Part shown: positions 16,523 through 26,376 of the stretch, piece by piece
How positions within the stretch are numbered: position 1 is the first letter of the stretch
Layout: each line of letters begins with the position of its first letter
From: Vampirovibrio sp041737375
GTDB lineage: Bacteria > Cyanobacteriota > Vampirovibrionia > Vampirovibrionales > Vampirovibrionaceae
Direction: 5' to 3'
Assembly (NCBI RefSeq): GCF_041737375.1
Contig: NZ_JBGSRV010000011.1
Span: 26,645 to 90,644, forward strand
Length of the DNA stretch: 64,000 nucleotides
Made by a program: the position numbers and the translations under genes
The notes under the pieces: generated by a model
Told to the model about the DNA's origin: nothing
The model's input: the letters and a program-made list of their open reading frames with translations, nothing else
Database searches by the model: none

Positions 16523-17863
16523 TCATTCTTCAGAAAGGCTACTAATGAGCGCTACAAATTTACCGTTGGGCCCTCTTTCAATAAAATCCACTTCCAGAAT
16601 GTCTACCTCTAATTGAGGCGAAACATAGTCCTTGACTCTTGTGGTCAGTAATTTTTTGGTGTGCGCCGAATAATTTTTGGAGGGTATGATTTTAATTTGA
16701 AGGGAATGTTTGTTGTCCTGATAAAATTGCGCTTCGGTTATTTCTTTAATGCCTTTCAAAATATTGGCGGGCGCATTTCCAATCAAGTCCCCTTCCGGGG
16801 TTACAATATAGCTTGGCTTTCGGCCAATTACTTTTTTAACCATTCGGAATGGACTGCCACAACTGCATGGGCCTTCATTTTCTGCCAGTTCTATCAAGTC
16901 GTGTGTTCTATAGCGTAGCAAGGGCATGGCGTAATTATTTAAATGGGTGCCTATAATTTCATAGAGACGCTGGTTATGGGGCGTATGATTAGCGGCAGGA
17001 ACCAGCTCTACAATGGAATAACTTTCGTTGATGTGGTAGTGCCCTGAGGCGCATTTAAAAATGGAGGCCACTCTTTCGGCTTGCCCATACCAGTCAAAAA
17101 CCTGACAACCAAACGTGGTTTCCATTAACTCCAGTTCCGCCGGATTCAGCATTTCAGAGGATGTAAAAATAGATTGAAACGAATAGTGAAACCCTTTTTC
17201 TTGAAGCAACTTGGCCAGTAACGCGCCGGTGGAAGGGTAGCAGTATAAAACGTCTGGTTGAAACGCCTGCATTTGATGCATATAGTGATCAATATTTTTA
17301 GCGGATAAATGATAAGAGGACATCACCAGCTCATTATTTTCCCCGTTATAGGTCCAGAAGGGTGGATTGCTTTGACTCACTGGTTTGAGCATCTCTCCCC
17401 GCAAAGTCATTCTGCGATAATTGTGATCGCCAGCCTGATGCCAATAGTGCCAAATAGCCGCATTTTCAAAGTTGATGGCATTATAATCTCTTAAAAATTT
17501 AACTGGCGTACCGGTAGTACCACTGGTATAAGCCTCTTTGTTTAAAAGGGAGAGAAAGTTCTTTTTGTTAAAGGCTTGCCAGTGCTTTTTGATGGTATGT
17601 TTGTCAATAATGGGTAGCTGTTTTAAGTCGTTCAGCGTATTTATTTCCCGATAGTTTATGTTTCGCGCATCAAACTGTTCTCTGTAATAAGGAATGTTTT
17701 TATAACAGAATTCTATCAGTTTTTTTAATTCTTTTTCCTGACTGCTTTGTAACTCTGGTATCGGGGTTTGGCTGAGGCGTTGAAAGTAATTGTAATGCTG
17801 CTCAAAGCGTCTGCCATGACGGTAGTGCTTTTTGATTTTATTTCTTATGCTGGCAATAAGCAT
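16523..17863 (-). CDS. PaaK/CapK-like adenylate-forming enzyme
   Basis: 446 residues. The AMP-binding P-loop AYTSGTTGTP (111-120) follows an N-terminal IPYYREQF, both typical of the phenylacetate-CoA ligase/CapK branch. Further landmarks are WYGQAE (the Y-G-x-x-E adenine motif), MPLLRYRTHDL and GPCSCGSPFRMV with cysteines common in this family, then GRKPSYI. It would activate a carboxylic acid as acyl-AMP, then form a thioester or ester; the substrate is unknown. Homologues occur in exopolysaccharide loci, compatible with the glycan cluster a few kb away. Start at the ATG behind GGGAGA; a TTG five codons earlier is less likely. Confidence 0.88.
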   Translation of the reverse strand: MLIASIRNKIKKHYRHGRRFEQHYNYFQRLSQTPIPELQSSQEKELKKLIEFCYKNIPYYREQFDARNINYREINTLNDLKQLPIIDKHTIKKHWQAFNKKNFLSLLNKEAYTSGTTGTPVKFLRDYNAINFENAAIWHYWHQAGDHNYRRMTLRGEMLKPVSQSNPPFWTYNGENNELVMSSYHLSAKNIDHYMHQMQAFQPDVLYCYPSTGALLAKLLQEKGFHYSFQSIFTSSEMLNPAELELMETTFGCQVFDWYGQAERVASIFKCASGHYHINESYSIVELVPAANHTPHNQRLYEIIGTHLNNYAMPLLRYRTHDLIELAENEGPCSCGSPFRMVKKVIGRKPSYIVTPEGDLIGNAPANILKGIKEITEAQFYQDNKHSLQIKIIPSKNYSAHTKKLLTTRVKDYVSPQLEVDILEVDFIERGPNGKFVALISSLSEE

Positions 17864-18373
17864 AAAATTATCTCCCAAAGAATTCAGGGTGGTAATTTTA
17901 TTGTTTTAGAGAAGTGATTTCGAAATGAGGTTGAGGATTCAGTAGGAGCCTACAAAAAAATAAAAAAGATTACGAATTGACCGTTGGTTGCATTTTTGAA
18001 ACTGAAAAATAGTCCATCCACTTTATCGAAACAAGCGTTGATCGTTTTTTTAAAGTTGTTTGCAAAATGGACGCACGTTGAATGAATGAATTTCGCGGGA
18101 AATGCATTCTGTGTTTGTAGTCTCACAGTAACGCTCCAGAGCGCTAAGCGTTCAGCACTTCATGAGTGCAGGCAGTAAATTCGCCCAAAGAAGAGTTTTT
18201 GGTTTCATGAAAGCTGAATGAGATATTGGTGTCTAAACAAGCAGCCTCAGGCCCTATCCTGATTCTTGAGGATAAGAGCTTGCATTGCCGGTTTAAGCAC
18301 CCCCCTTGAAGCCCATTGATTCTTGACTTTAAGAAGCGCGTAAACGGTCAGGACATTGCCCGTTAAATATTTC
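17864..18373. other. Non-coding gap of about 510 bases
   Basis: Lies upstream of the leftward PaaK-like gene and downstream of the hemerythrin gene. No ORF with a ribosome site and no RNA gene recognised on either strand. The promoter of the PaaK-like gene must lie in its left part, but no clear hexamers were picked out. Confidence 0.4.
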
Positions 18374-18814
18374 TTAACCGGAAATCAATGCCTTTTTTCG
18401 CTCTTTTAAGGCCAACATTTTTTCTGTAATTTCTTGCACCTTATCTTGCTGAATCCATTTTTCAGCTTTGGGCAACACTTCTTTTTCTTCCTCTTCAATA
18501 TGATGTTCAATTGCCAGCTGAAGCATTTCCAGTTTTACCTTGTATTCGGTTTCATCCAAGTTTTTTTCCAGCATGGCTTTAATCAGCTTTTTGGCCTCAG
18601 AATGCTCAAGCGTTGCCTCTTTAGAGAGTTCCTTGGTTGTTTTATGCTCCTGCATCACCGGATAAAAATACTTTTCTTCCATCTCCATATGCACTAACAA
18701 CTTTTGACATAGCACTTCAGCTTTTTGCGGGTCAATCTCGGTTTCCTGAAATAGTTCTCTAAAGGTGCCTTGGGCCTCTTTGTGCTCATCTTTCAGCAGG
18801 GTGAAAAAATCCAT
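18374..18814 (-). CDS. Hemerythrin-domain protein
   Basis: 146 residues, start set at the ATG at 18814 because AGGAGG sits seven bases before it; the longer frame to 18931 is not supported. A four-helix HHE-cation-binding domain is visible with ligands His11 (DEH), His42 and Glu46 (HMEMEE), His71 (EHSEA), His104/His105 and Glu108 (HHIEEEE), as expected for a di-iron site. The tail is a charged helix. Such proteins bind oxygen, nitric oxide or iron and often serve in oxidative or nitrosative stress, which fits the neighbouring katE and SDR stress genes. Confidence 0.9.
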   Translation of the reverse strand: MDFFTLLKDEHKEAQGTFRELFQETEIDPQKAEVLCQKLLVHMEMEEKYFYPVMQEHKTTKELSKEATLEHSEAKKLIKAMLEKNLDETEYKVKLEMLQLAIEHHIEEEEKEVLPKAEKWIQQDKVQEITEKMLALKERKKALISG

Positions 18815-19046
18815 GTGAAATCCTCCTATTTCCGTCGATACATCAGTGTAGAAATTTTGAGAGAAAAGCGATACTCCACACGAGGCGAATCTTTTATAGA
18901 CGGATGAACTAGCCCACCCTGCTAATATCAATTCGCTGAAAAGCTTAACTTCAAGGTGTGGCTATTGTGTCGGTTGGAGTGATTGCCTGCGAGTTTAAAA
19001 AACGATTCAATGAAGTTTGATAGTCGGAAATGGAAAGGAATGTTAG

Positions 19047-19922
19047 ATGTCTTCTTCAGCAACCAAAGAAAATCTTCAACAGCGTCCGGCACAGCACCAG
19101 AGCCAAAAGCCGGGACTGGATTCGCTCTTGACACCACAGCCTTTAATTGATGATCCACACTATAAGTCGGCTGGTAAGCTTCAAGGCAAAGTCGCTTTAA
19201 TTACCGGGGGGGATAGTGGCATTGGCAGCGCAATTGCTGTGGTTTTCGCCAAAGAAGGGGCTGATGTGGCCGTCCTTTATTTAAATGAGCATGAGGACGC
19301 CAAAAAAACGCAGCAATTGGTAGAGCAGTATGGCCAGCAATGCCTCTTGATATCGGGAGACTTGCGCGATCAGCGTTTTTGCCAGCAGGCGGTTCATCAA
19401 GTGATTCAGGCTTATGGAAAGCTGGATATTTTAATTAATAACGCGGGAGAGCATTGGGAAGAAGAGTCTATTGAAAATTTGAATATGGCGCATATGGAGC
19501 AAACCTTTCAGATTAATATTTTTTCCATGTTTTATCTGACGCAGGCAGCGGTTCCTTTCTTACCGGAGGAGGGCGCTATTATCAACACAACCTCAGTAAC
19601 CGCTTATAAAGGTTCCGCTCATTTGCTGGATTACTCTAGCACCAAGGGGGCCATTGAGACGTTTACTTATTCTCTGGCCCAACAGTTGGCCCCTAAAAAA
19701 ATTCGAGTCAATGGCGTTGCGCCTGGACCTATTTGGACGCCCTTGATTGCATCGACATTTTCGGAAACAGAGGTTCAGCAATTTGGATCCGATGTGCTGA
19801 TGAAGCGAGCTGGCCAACCTTGCGAAGTGGCCACGTGCTATGTATTTCTTGCTTCATCAGACGCCTCTTATATGACAGGCCAAATTCTGCATCCCAACGG
19901 TGGAACCATTGTGCATTCATAG
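19047..19922 (+). CDS. SDR family oxidoreductase, general-stress type
   Basis: 291 residues with AAAGGA nine bases before the ATG. Cofactor motif TGGDSGIG (53-60), NNAG (131-134), catalytic Ser183, Tyr196 and Lys200 (DYSSTKGA), and VNGVAPGPIWTPL. The 45-residue leader with PGLDSLLTPQP before the Rossmann fold, and the GGDSGIG variant, are typical of the YhdF/YdaD general-stress subgroup of Bacillus and relatives. NAD(P)H-dependent reductase; substrate unknown. Divergent from the hemerythrin gene and convergent with katE, forming a small stress cluster. Confidence 0.92.
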   Translation: MSSSATKENLQQRPAQHQSQKPGLDSLLTPQPLIDDPHYKSAGKLQGKVALITGGDSGIGSAIAVVFAKEGADVAVLYLNEHEDAKKTQQLVEQYGQQCLLISGDLRDQRFCQQAVHQVIQAYGKLDILINNAGEHWEEESIENLNMAHMEQTFQINIFSMFYLTQAAVPFLPEEGAIINTTSVTAYKGSAHLLDYSSTKGAIETFTYSLAQQLAPKKIRVNGVAPGPIWTPLIASTFSETEVQQFGSDVLMKRAGQPCEVATCYVFLASSDASYMTGQILHPNGGTIVHS

Positions 19923-19971
19923 CATCAGTCCATTCATGATTTCATGTGCAAGCGCAACGGCTTAAAGTCGT

Positions 19972-22359
19972 TTAATGCGGGAGTTTAATGTTTTTCTCCC
20001 GTTCCCACAGGCGTAGCTTTTTACAGGCGTTTACAAATTTTGTAGCATCTTCCGGCTGCCGTAACAGGAGGATGCCTTTATCTCCTGATGCCTCAACCCC
20101 GGCTTTTTCCAGTAATGGGGTGGCAGTGTTGTTGTAGGCAATAAATTTTAAATGCGCATAAGCGTCGGAAATAAAGTCTTTTGCGGTCGCTTCTTTCTGA
20201 AGCGCTTTGGCGCCATCTTTAGACGTTAAAATGGCCACTGCGTCAAACAATACAGAGGGGCCGCCGTTGATGCGGTGATTGGCGGCAATCAGGGTTCCAT
20301 CATTGGCTGTAACACCCTGAATGGTTGGCGCGATAATTTCCATAGTCGCCCCTTCTCGCAGAATGGATGCTTTTAGAGAGGCCAGTAATTGGGCATCCAC
20401 CCCATCAGAAACCAGTACGCCAATTTTTCTGCCTTTAATACTCTCTGGCCCGTTTTTAATAATACTGAGGGCAGGAGATGGTTTGAGATCGTTTCGGGTA
20501 GGACGCGCGGCAGGTGCCGGAGAGGGCAGCGTTTTCATTCCCAAGCCATTGGCCACATTTTTGGCGAGTTGTGAATCAATATTGAGCAAGTGAGATACCA
20601 TTCGTTCTCGAATGGCGAGATTTTCCACTTTAGAAAGCTCAAAGACCAGCGCATCCCCAATATGTTCTTGTTCAATGGGGGTTTGGCTAATATAAAATTG
20701 TCTGGCCTGACTATAGTGATCGGCAAATGATTCAGGCCGAATGCGAAGCTTCGGGCCACTTTCTTGCGCTGGGTAGGTTTTAAATCCTTTTTCCGGATTT
20801 TCGCGAGGGCCTGTTTTCCATGAATTAGGCTCATAATTGACCCGGCTTTTGGGATTGGCAAATGCCATATGGCCATCTTGCTGAAAATGGCTAATGGGGC
20901 AGACCGGCGCATTAATAGGTAGTTGTGTAAAGTTAGGCGATCCCAGGCGTTTTAATTGCGTATCCAAATAAGAAAAATTGCGGGCTTGCAACAGCGGATC
21001 ATTGGTAAAATCAATGCCGGGAACAATGTTTTGCGTGCAGTAGGCCACTTGCTCTGTTTCGGCAAAGAAATTATCCACCATTCGGTTTAAAACCAGTCGG
21101 CCCACTGGGCGCACGGGTACCAGCTCTTCTGGGATGATTTTGGTGGGATCCAGCACGTCAAAATCAAATCTTTTCGCAAAGTCTTCATCAAATAGTTGCA
21201 TGCCCAATTCCCATTCGGGATAGTCTTCTTTTTGAATGGCGTTCCATAAGTCTCGTCTGTGGAAATCGGGATCCGCACCATTGATTTTAACGGCTTCGTT
21301 CCATAACACCGATTGCAGCCCTTGTTTTGGCTTCCAGTGAAATTTAACAAACGTGCTTTTTCCCTGATTGTTCACCAGCCGGAAGGTATGCACTCCAAAG
21401 CCTTCCATAAAGCGGAACGATCTTGGAATGGTTCGATCCGACATAATCCACATCACCATGTGCATGGATTCGGGTGTTAAAGCAATAAAATCCCAAAAGT
21501 TATCATGGGCCGTTTGGGCTTGCGGAAAGGCACGATCCGGCTCATCCTTGGCCGCGTGTATGATGTCTGGAAACTTGATGCCATCCTGAATAAAAAATAC
21601 AGGAATATTATTGCCGACTAAATCCCAATTTCCCTCCTTGGTGTAAAGCTTGACGGCAAACCCACGCACATCACGGGCCAAATCAAACGACCCCTTATTG
21701 CCCGCCACTGTGGAAAACCGAACGAAAACCGGTGTTTTCTCACCCGGCCGTTGAAATAGGTCAGCCTTGGTAAGCTCTGCAAGAGACTGGTAGGTTTCAA
21801 AATAGCCATGGGCGCCATATCCTCGGGCATGAACAACCCGCTCTGGAATGCGTTCATGGTCAAAATGGAATATTTTTTCCCTGAAATGGAAATCCTCCAG
21901 GAGCAGAGGACCTTTGGGCCCTATTTTAAGTGAGTTCTGGTCATCAGAAACGGGGATGCCTTGTTGGGTGGTCAGGGTTGGTAAATTGCTACCGGCGGTT
22001 TGATGCAGTTCTCCGCCAGTCCCAATGATGGTTTGTGGTGAGCCAGAGGCTGGAGAGCCATTATTGGTAGGCTTGATTTTATGGGCGCTGTTATTGTGGA
22101 ACTCTTCTGCCGGAGGGGCTGGTTTGGCATTGGGTTCGTTGGCAACGGATACCGTTGAACGCAACTCGTGCCCGGAAAGCAGATCGTTTTTTGGGGCTGC
22201 GGCGTTCAAAACACTGGACTGTTTTTGATTGTCAGCGGCATCTGGATTCTGATTGGCCGCCCCAGCGAATGAACCGCTGGTCAGGTGAATTGAAGCGGCG
22301 ATTAGCGCTGTGCTGATTAAAAATGCAATGCGTGGCTTTAAGTTTGCGTTTGCTTTCAT
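19972..22359 (-). CDS. katE: Large-subunit catalase HPII with signal peptide
   Basis: 795 residues, the size of clade-2 large catalases. Residues 1-33 look like a cleavable signal peptide ending in AGAA. A low-complexity linker to about 140 precedes the catalase core: catalytic His177 (RVVHARGYGAHG), Asn250 (GNNIPVFFIQD) and haem-ligand Tyr464 (RNFSYLDTQLKRLG). The C-terminal 150 residues (from about 645, KIGVLVSDGVDAQLL) are the flavodoxin/DJ-1-like domain of HPII. It destroys hydrogen peroxide, here probably in the periplasm, which is unusual because E. coli KatE is cytoplasmic. Confidence 0.95.
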   Translation of the reverse strand: MKANANLKPRIAFLISTALIAASIHLTSGSFAGAANQNPDAADNQKQSSVLNAAAPKNDLLSGHELRSTVSVANEPNAKPAPPAEEFHNNSAHKIKPTNNGSPASGSPQTIIGTGGELHQTAGSNLPTLTTQQGIPVSDDQNSLKIGPKGPLLLEDFHFREKIFHFDHERIPERVVHARGYGAHGYFETYQSLAELTKADLFQRPGEKTPVFVRFSTVAGNKGSFDLARDVRGFAVKLYTKEGNWDLVGNNIPVFFIQDGIKFPDIIHAAKDEPDRAFPQAQTAHDNFWDFIALTPESMHMVMWIMSDRTIPRSFRFMEGFGVHTFRLVNNQGKSTFVKFHWKPKQGLQSVLWNEAVKINGADPDFHRRDLWNAIQKEDYPEWELGMQLFDEDFAKRFDFDVLDPTKIIPEELVPVRPVGRLVLNRMVDNFFAETEQVAYCTQNIVPGIDFTNDPLLQARNFSYLDTQLKRLGSPNFTQLPINAPVCPISHFQQDGHMAFANPKSRVNYEPNSWKTGPRENPEKGFKTYPAQESGPKLRIRPESFADHYSQARQFYISQTPIEQEHIGDALVFELSKVENLAIRERMVSHLLNIDSQLAKNVANGLGMKTLPSPAPAARPTRNDLKPSPALSIIKNGPESIKGRKIGVLVSDGVDAQLLASLKASILREGATMEIIAPTIQGVTANDGTLIAANHRINGGPSVLFDAVAILTSKDGAKALQKEATAKDFISDAYAHLKFIAYNNTATPLLEKAGVEASGDKGILLLRQPEDATKFVNACKKLRLWEREKNIKLPH

Positions 22360-22600
22360 GGTCCCCTCATCGGTAGTTTAGAATCATTTTTAGACTTAGA
22401 AAAGTCAGGTGATATGCCTTGGTTTGATTCTTTTTCTGGATACTTTTAGTTCAACCATTATTATTGAAAGCAGCGCCTTTTCTTGTCAATTACTCTTGTT
22501 TCTAGTCTGTCTGCCCAGTTGGCTTGCTAGCATTTAGCGCATTCGGGAACCTACAAGAAAGAAACCATGGATTTCTCAGCCCGCTTTTCAGAATAATTTA

Positions 22601-22810
22601 ACCGTTTTCGCGGAAAGTGCTTTCGGCAGGGACCAAAATTTGAATAACCCTTGCTATGCGCTGTTGGCTCAAGAAGCGTTCTTGCAATCGGATCAGCCTG
22701 GTGCGTTTTTACGGTGGTTAATCGACCCTGAAGGGCAACGTATTATTAGCACCTTTGGGCAGGCGGAATTCGGGGCCTCTGTGGTGCGTCCTAAATCGGC
22801 GCTTGAATAA
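22601..22810 (+). pseudogene. Remnant of a TupA-like tungstate-binding protein
   Basis: An open frame ending in TAA at 22808 encodes LNNPCYALLAQ and then FLRWLIDPEGQRIISTFG and FGASVVRPK. This order matches the C-terminus of TupA-type periplasmic oxyanion-binding proteins (L-NPY-I, then F-DWL-SPEGQ-I--FG---FG--LF-P). Only the last 70 or so residues are present; there is no start codon with a ribosome site, and an in-frame stop lies a short way upstream. No ABC permease or ATPase follows. Probably the tail of a deleted transport operon. Confidence 0.5.
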
Positions 22811-22843
22811 CTGAATGATGCGGATAACGCTGTGGTTTGGCTC

Positions 22844-23656
22844 TTAAGTTTGCGTCAGTTTAATCAGGACGCATTGCCCTGTCATGAGCGCTAATTTAGC
22901 AAACTGCGCGGCATGTTGATGGGCGTACTCATCCACCGCCCGTTTGGCGCCTGGGCAGGAAGAAAATCCGTAGTCATCCACTAAAATAATGGCGCCCGGT
23001 TTCATCCGAGGACCGAAAAAATCCAGCGCAAACTGGGTTGGCTGATAAATGTCCATATCCAGGTGGACAAAATCAAAACTCAGCGCCCCCATGGTTTCAG
23101 TGGCGCAATCCTGAATGCGGCTTTGAATCACCTTGACGAATGGAAAAGGCTCCAGGTAGGCGCGAACCGATTCGTAACTGGTCTGGTTGAATCCAGCCGC
23201 GCTATGTTCGCCATCCTCGCCCGTTGTAATATCTCGCTCGTCATGGCCCTCAAACGTATCGATTGAAAACATGGCAACCCGGTTTTTAAACCATTCGCTG
23301 GCCAGGCTTGCTAAAAAATAGCTTCCGCCCCCTTTGTAAACCCCAACTTCAGCAATAGTCACCGTTTGATCTGAGGGTATTTGGGAAAGTCTATTTTCCA
23401 GGGCTTGATACAGAAAAAACAGGCGATCGTAATAGAGGAGTGTTCGTTTGTGACCCCGAACGGCGGTTGCTTTTTCGGAAAAGGCCGGATTGTCTCGGAT
23501 GTCAATCAGCTTGTGACTGGACTTGCCATAAATATCAGGCACATAGTGATACCCTTTTTGGGGTGTAATCAGGTCTCGGTTTTTGACAAGCGTGTACCCA
23601 AAAAGATGGGCAACCTGATTAAATAGCCGTTTAATCAGGTTAAAAGATGCTATCAG
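22844..23656 (-). CDS. TylF-family O-methyltransferase, possible CTG start
   Basis: 270 residues from CTG or 232 from the GTG at 23542. SAM-binding motif I is IAEVGVYKGGGSYFLA; IDTFEGHD and then FDFVHLDMDIYQPT (metal/acceptor site) and ILVDDYG are typical of TylF/macrocin methyltransferases. The frame upstream of GTG stays open and reads like protein (LFGYTLVKNRDLITPQKGYHYVPDIYGKS), but contains no ATG, GTG or TTG. A perfect AGGAGG lies five bases before a CTG at 23656, which I prefer. Likely role: methylation of a sugar hydroxyl in the glycan region that follows. Confidence 0.82.
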   Translation of the reverse strand: MIASFNLIKRLFNQVAHLFGYTLVKNRDLITPQKGYHYVPDIYGKSSHKLIDIRDNPAFSEKATAVRGHKRTLLYYDRLFFLYQALENRLSQIPSDQTVTIAEVGVYKGGGSYFLASLASEWFKNRVAMFSIDTFEGHDERDITTGEDGEHSAAGFNQTSYESVRAYLEPFPFVKVIQSRIQDCATETMGALSFDFVHLDMDIYQPTQFALDFFGPRMKPGAIILVDDYGFSSCPGAKRAVDEYAHQHAAQFAKLALMTGQCVLIKLTQT

Positions 23657-23872
23657 GAATGCCTCCTCAGCTGCGGCAGTGGCAGCAGGTATAGGTTTTC
23701 GGGCTGCCTGAACGATACGTTCTGGTTTTGTCTCAATTAAACTTTAAGCGATTTGCCTGTAAATGGCAATCAAAGTAGTAGTCCAGGGTATTTTGGATAG
23801 GGGATTACTTTGTGGTGGCGGTTCCGGCATTGATATAGTAAGATTTGAAAACGGAGGAGGTTAAACCGTCAG

Positions 23873-24742
23873 ATGGAATACTATGAATCGAAGCACCCTC
23901 TTGGTTTTATAGAGGCTTTTCCCAAGCCTTCAGAAAATGAACTGAGTGCTCATTATGAGAGTAAATATTATCAAAATCCCAGCGGCTCCTATTCAAAACA
24001 GTATAGTGCAGAAGAGCGGCAATATTTTTATAACATTGCCAGTGTGGCTAATAAAACTTGCGAAAAGCTGGCCCTTAAAAAAACACTTTTGGATATTGGT
24101 TGCGGCGAAGGATATTTTGCAAAGGATTTTCTGGATTTTGGATGGGATGTATTGTGCTCGGACTATTCGCAGTTTGGCATGGAAAGCCATAATCCAGCAT
24201 TATTGCCTTTTTTTCGTTCCGGCGGTATTGATGAAACGCTTGGCTTTTTTGAATTAAATCATCATAAATTTGGATTGGTTAATCTTCAAAATGTTTTAGA
24301 ACATGTCCTTAACCCTGCTGAATTGCTAAATGGCTTGAAAGCGATTTTAGAGCCAGCGAATTCTGCCGTGCGTATTAAAATACCCAACGATTATTCCGGG
24401 TTTCAATCGCAACTTTTAGAAAGTGGTTTTACAACCAATACTTGGTTTGCGCCGCCTGAGCATTTATCATATTTTAATATAGAGAGCCTTCAGCGTTTGC
24501 TAGCGCATTGTGGTTACAAGCTGCTGTCTTTGCAGGCGGATTTTGCCATTGAAATTTTTCTTGCGAATTCTAATTCCAATTACTGCCATAATAAAGCCTT
24601 GGGCAAAGAGGCTCATTTGGCCCGTGTTTTTGTCGAGAATTTTTTGATCTCTAAAAATATCGATGATTATATCGCTTATGCAGAGGCGTGTGGCAAGCTT
24701 GGCTTTGGAAGATGTTTGATTGCCTACGCAGCCCCTGTATAG
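23873..24742 (+). CDS. Class I SAM-dependent methyltransferase
   Basis: 289 residues. LLDIGCGEGYF (motif I, about residues 73-83), the acidic LCSDYS (motif II) and LVNLQNVLEHVLNP (motif IV) identify the Methyltransf_23 type. The N-terminal YYESKHPLGFIEAFPKPSE and HYESKYYQ segments recall sugar C- or O-methyltransferases that start with a short substrate-binding part. GGAGG lies about 13 bases before the ATG, a little far. AT-rich compared with neighbours. Divergent from the TylF gene and 108 bases before the MBL-fold gene, with which it may form a unit. Confidence 0.85.
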   Translation: MEYYESKHPLGFIEAFPKPSENELSAHYESKYYQNPSGSYSKQYSAEERQYFYNIASVANKTCEKLALKKTLLDIGCGEGYFAKDFLDFGWDVLCSDYSQFGMESHNPALLPFFRSGGIDETLGFFELNHHKFGLVNLQNVLEHVLNPAELLNGLKAILEPANSAVRIKIPNDYSGFQSQLLESGFTTNTWFAPPEHLSYFNIESLQRLLAHCGYKLLSLQADFAIEIFLANSNSNYCHNKALGKEAHLARVFVENFLISKNIDDYIAYAEACGKLGFGRCLIAYAAPV

Positions 24743-24850
24743 GCTTCAATCAATGTGGTTCATGACGGGTAAAAACAACCATTGTGCGGCCTTCAAAGTT
24801 GAGCTATTTCTCCTTGATCCTGTTTTATTTTTGGATTATTATTTTGAAAT

Positions 24851-26239
24851 ATGAAAATTACTTTTATTTCAAACGCCTGTTGTATTTATGAGAGTGGCGA
24901 TTATAAGTTATTGACGGACCCCTGGTTGGTTGATGGGGTTTTTGAAGGGGCCTGGTTTCATGCGCCTGCTTTGAAAACAAGTCCTCAGGATTTGGTTGGC
25001 GTGGACGCGCTTTATATTAGTCATATCCATCCGGATCATTATGATCTCAATACGTTGAAGTTCTTTCCCTTCGATATTGCAATTTTTGTGCTGGACCATC
25101 CCCCTAATTTTTTGTTGAATAATCTGAAAAATCTGGGCTTTACCAATATTATTCCAATCAAGCCTGAAACCAATTATTCTTTTGGTCCTTTTGAATTAAC
25201 GCTTTTTCAGCCTTTTGAAAAGCATGTTTATCACGAAGCGCAAATCGGGAATCTGATTGATAGTTCTATATTGGTTAGGGCTGATGGGTGTAGTATTTTT
25301 AACGCCAACGACAATGTGTTGTCCGTGGAGGCCGCCCAAGCGCTTCACGCACGCTATGGCAACTTGACCCTTGCTCAACTTAACTATAATGCGGCAGGCC
25401 CTTTTCCCAGTTGTTTCAATCACTTCAATGAAGCTGAAAAGCTGGAGAAGCATGGCCTGGTTTTAAAGCGAAATTTGGCGCACATGCTTAAAATTGCGGA
25501 AATTTTGCAGGCGGATTACACCATGCCGTTTGCGGGCGCTTATGTTATTGGGGGTAAGTTCTGGCAAAAAAATCAATACTTGGGAACCACTTCCTGGGAT
25601 GAGGCCGCCACTTATATTCAAGAGAATGGCAACGGCCAAACCAGGCCCTTGGTGCTTCAGGAAGGGCTGACCTTTGATCTAAAGACTCATCAAATCACCA
25701 ACGGCACTTACCAGCCGGTTGATACGCAAGCGCAGTGGGCTTATATTACGCAAGTTCTTGCCGATAAAAAGTATCCTTATGAACTGGATGCTACTTTGAA
25801 TCAGTTCTCAAACGAAGCGCTTTCCTCGTTGCTTAAGTCTTTTTTGCCGTATGCCCGAATGAATTTATGGAAAGCACAAGCGCGTTTTGACCATTATAAT
25901 ACCTGGACAATTGCCATTCGTTTAACCGACTGTGTGTTTCAATTTCGATTTGACCAACCGGGCTTCCAGTTTTTGCTGAACGATCAGGCGCTTCAGGAGC
26001 CTTATCTGCTTTGTGATATGGACATTCGGTTGCTCGCCCAGATTTTGCAAAGAAAAGCTCACTGGAACAGCGCTGAAATTGGCTGCCACATTGATTTCAT
26101 TCGTCAGCCGGATCAGTATCTGCCCGATATTCATACCTTGATGTCCTTTTTTAATTTGCCCCCTAAAAAAATTGAAGCATTCAACGCACTTCTGGAATCC
26201 ACTGTACAGGATGAAAATTTGGTTTTGGAGTATTCGTAG
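24851..26239 (+). CDS. Metallo-beta-lactamase-fold hydrolase
   Basis: 462 residues. The metal motif HIHPDHYD (about residues 58-65) and an N-terminal ITFISNACCIYES...LLTDPW strand pair fit MBL-fold enzymes of the UlaG/CMP-sialate-hydroxylase-like branch. The later NANDNV and LNYNAAGPFPSC match the Asp-containing part of that site. The C-terminal 200 residues have no motif I can name. Homologues occur in sugar-modification loci. Substrate unknown. No signal peptide. No good ribosome site. Confidence 0.78.
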   Translation: MKITFISNACCIYESGDYKLLTDPWLVDGVFEGAWFHAPALKTSPQDLVGVDALYISHIHPDHYDLNTLKFFPFDIAIFVLDHPPNFLLNNLKNLGFTNIIPIKPETNYSFGPFELTLFQPFEKHVYHEAQIGNLIDSSILVRADGCSIFNANDNVLSVEAAQALHARYGNLTLAQLNYNAAGPFPSCFNHFNEAEKLEKHGLVLKRNLAHMLKIAEILQADYTMPFAGAYVIGGKFWQKNQYLGTTSWDEAATYIQENGNGQTRPLVLQEGLTFDLKTHQITNGTYQPVDTQAQWAYITQVLADKKYPYELDATLNQFSNEALSSLLKSFLPYARMNLWKAQARFDHYNTWTIAIRLTDCVFQFRFDQPGFQFLLNDQALQEPYLLCDMDIRLLAQILQRKAHWNSAEIGCHIDFIRQPDQYLPDIHTLMSFFNLPPKKIEAFNALLESTVQDENLVLEYS

Positions 26240-26376
26240 CATTTTTGCCATTGTAAGCTTTGGCAGGAGTGAATGTTTTGAGATGGGCGCGTTCGACTAG
26301 CCTCTGTTCTGACGTAGGGGGAGATGCCAGGTCCTAAGGGAAGTCGACTGGCTGTTTTGCAATCTCTGCGCCAATG

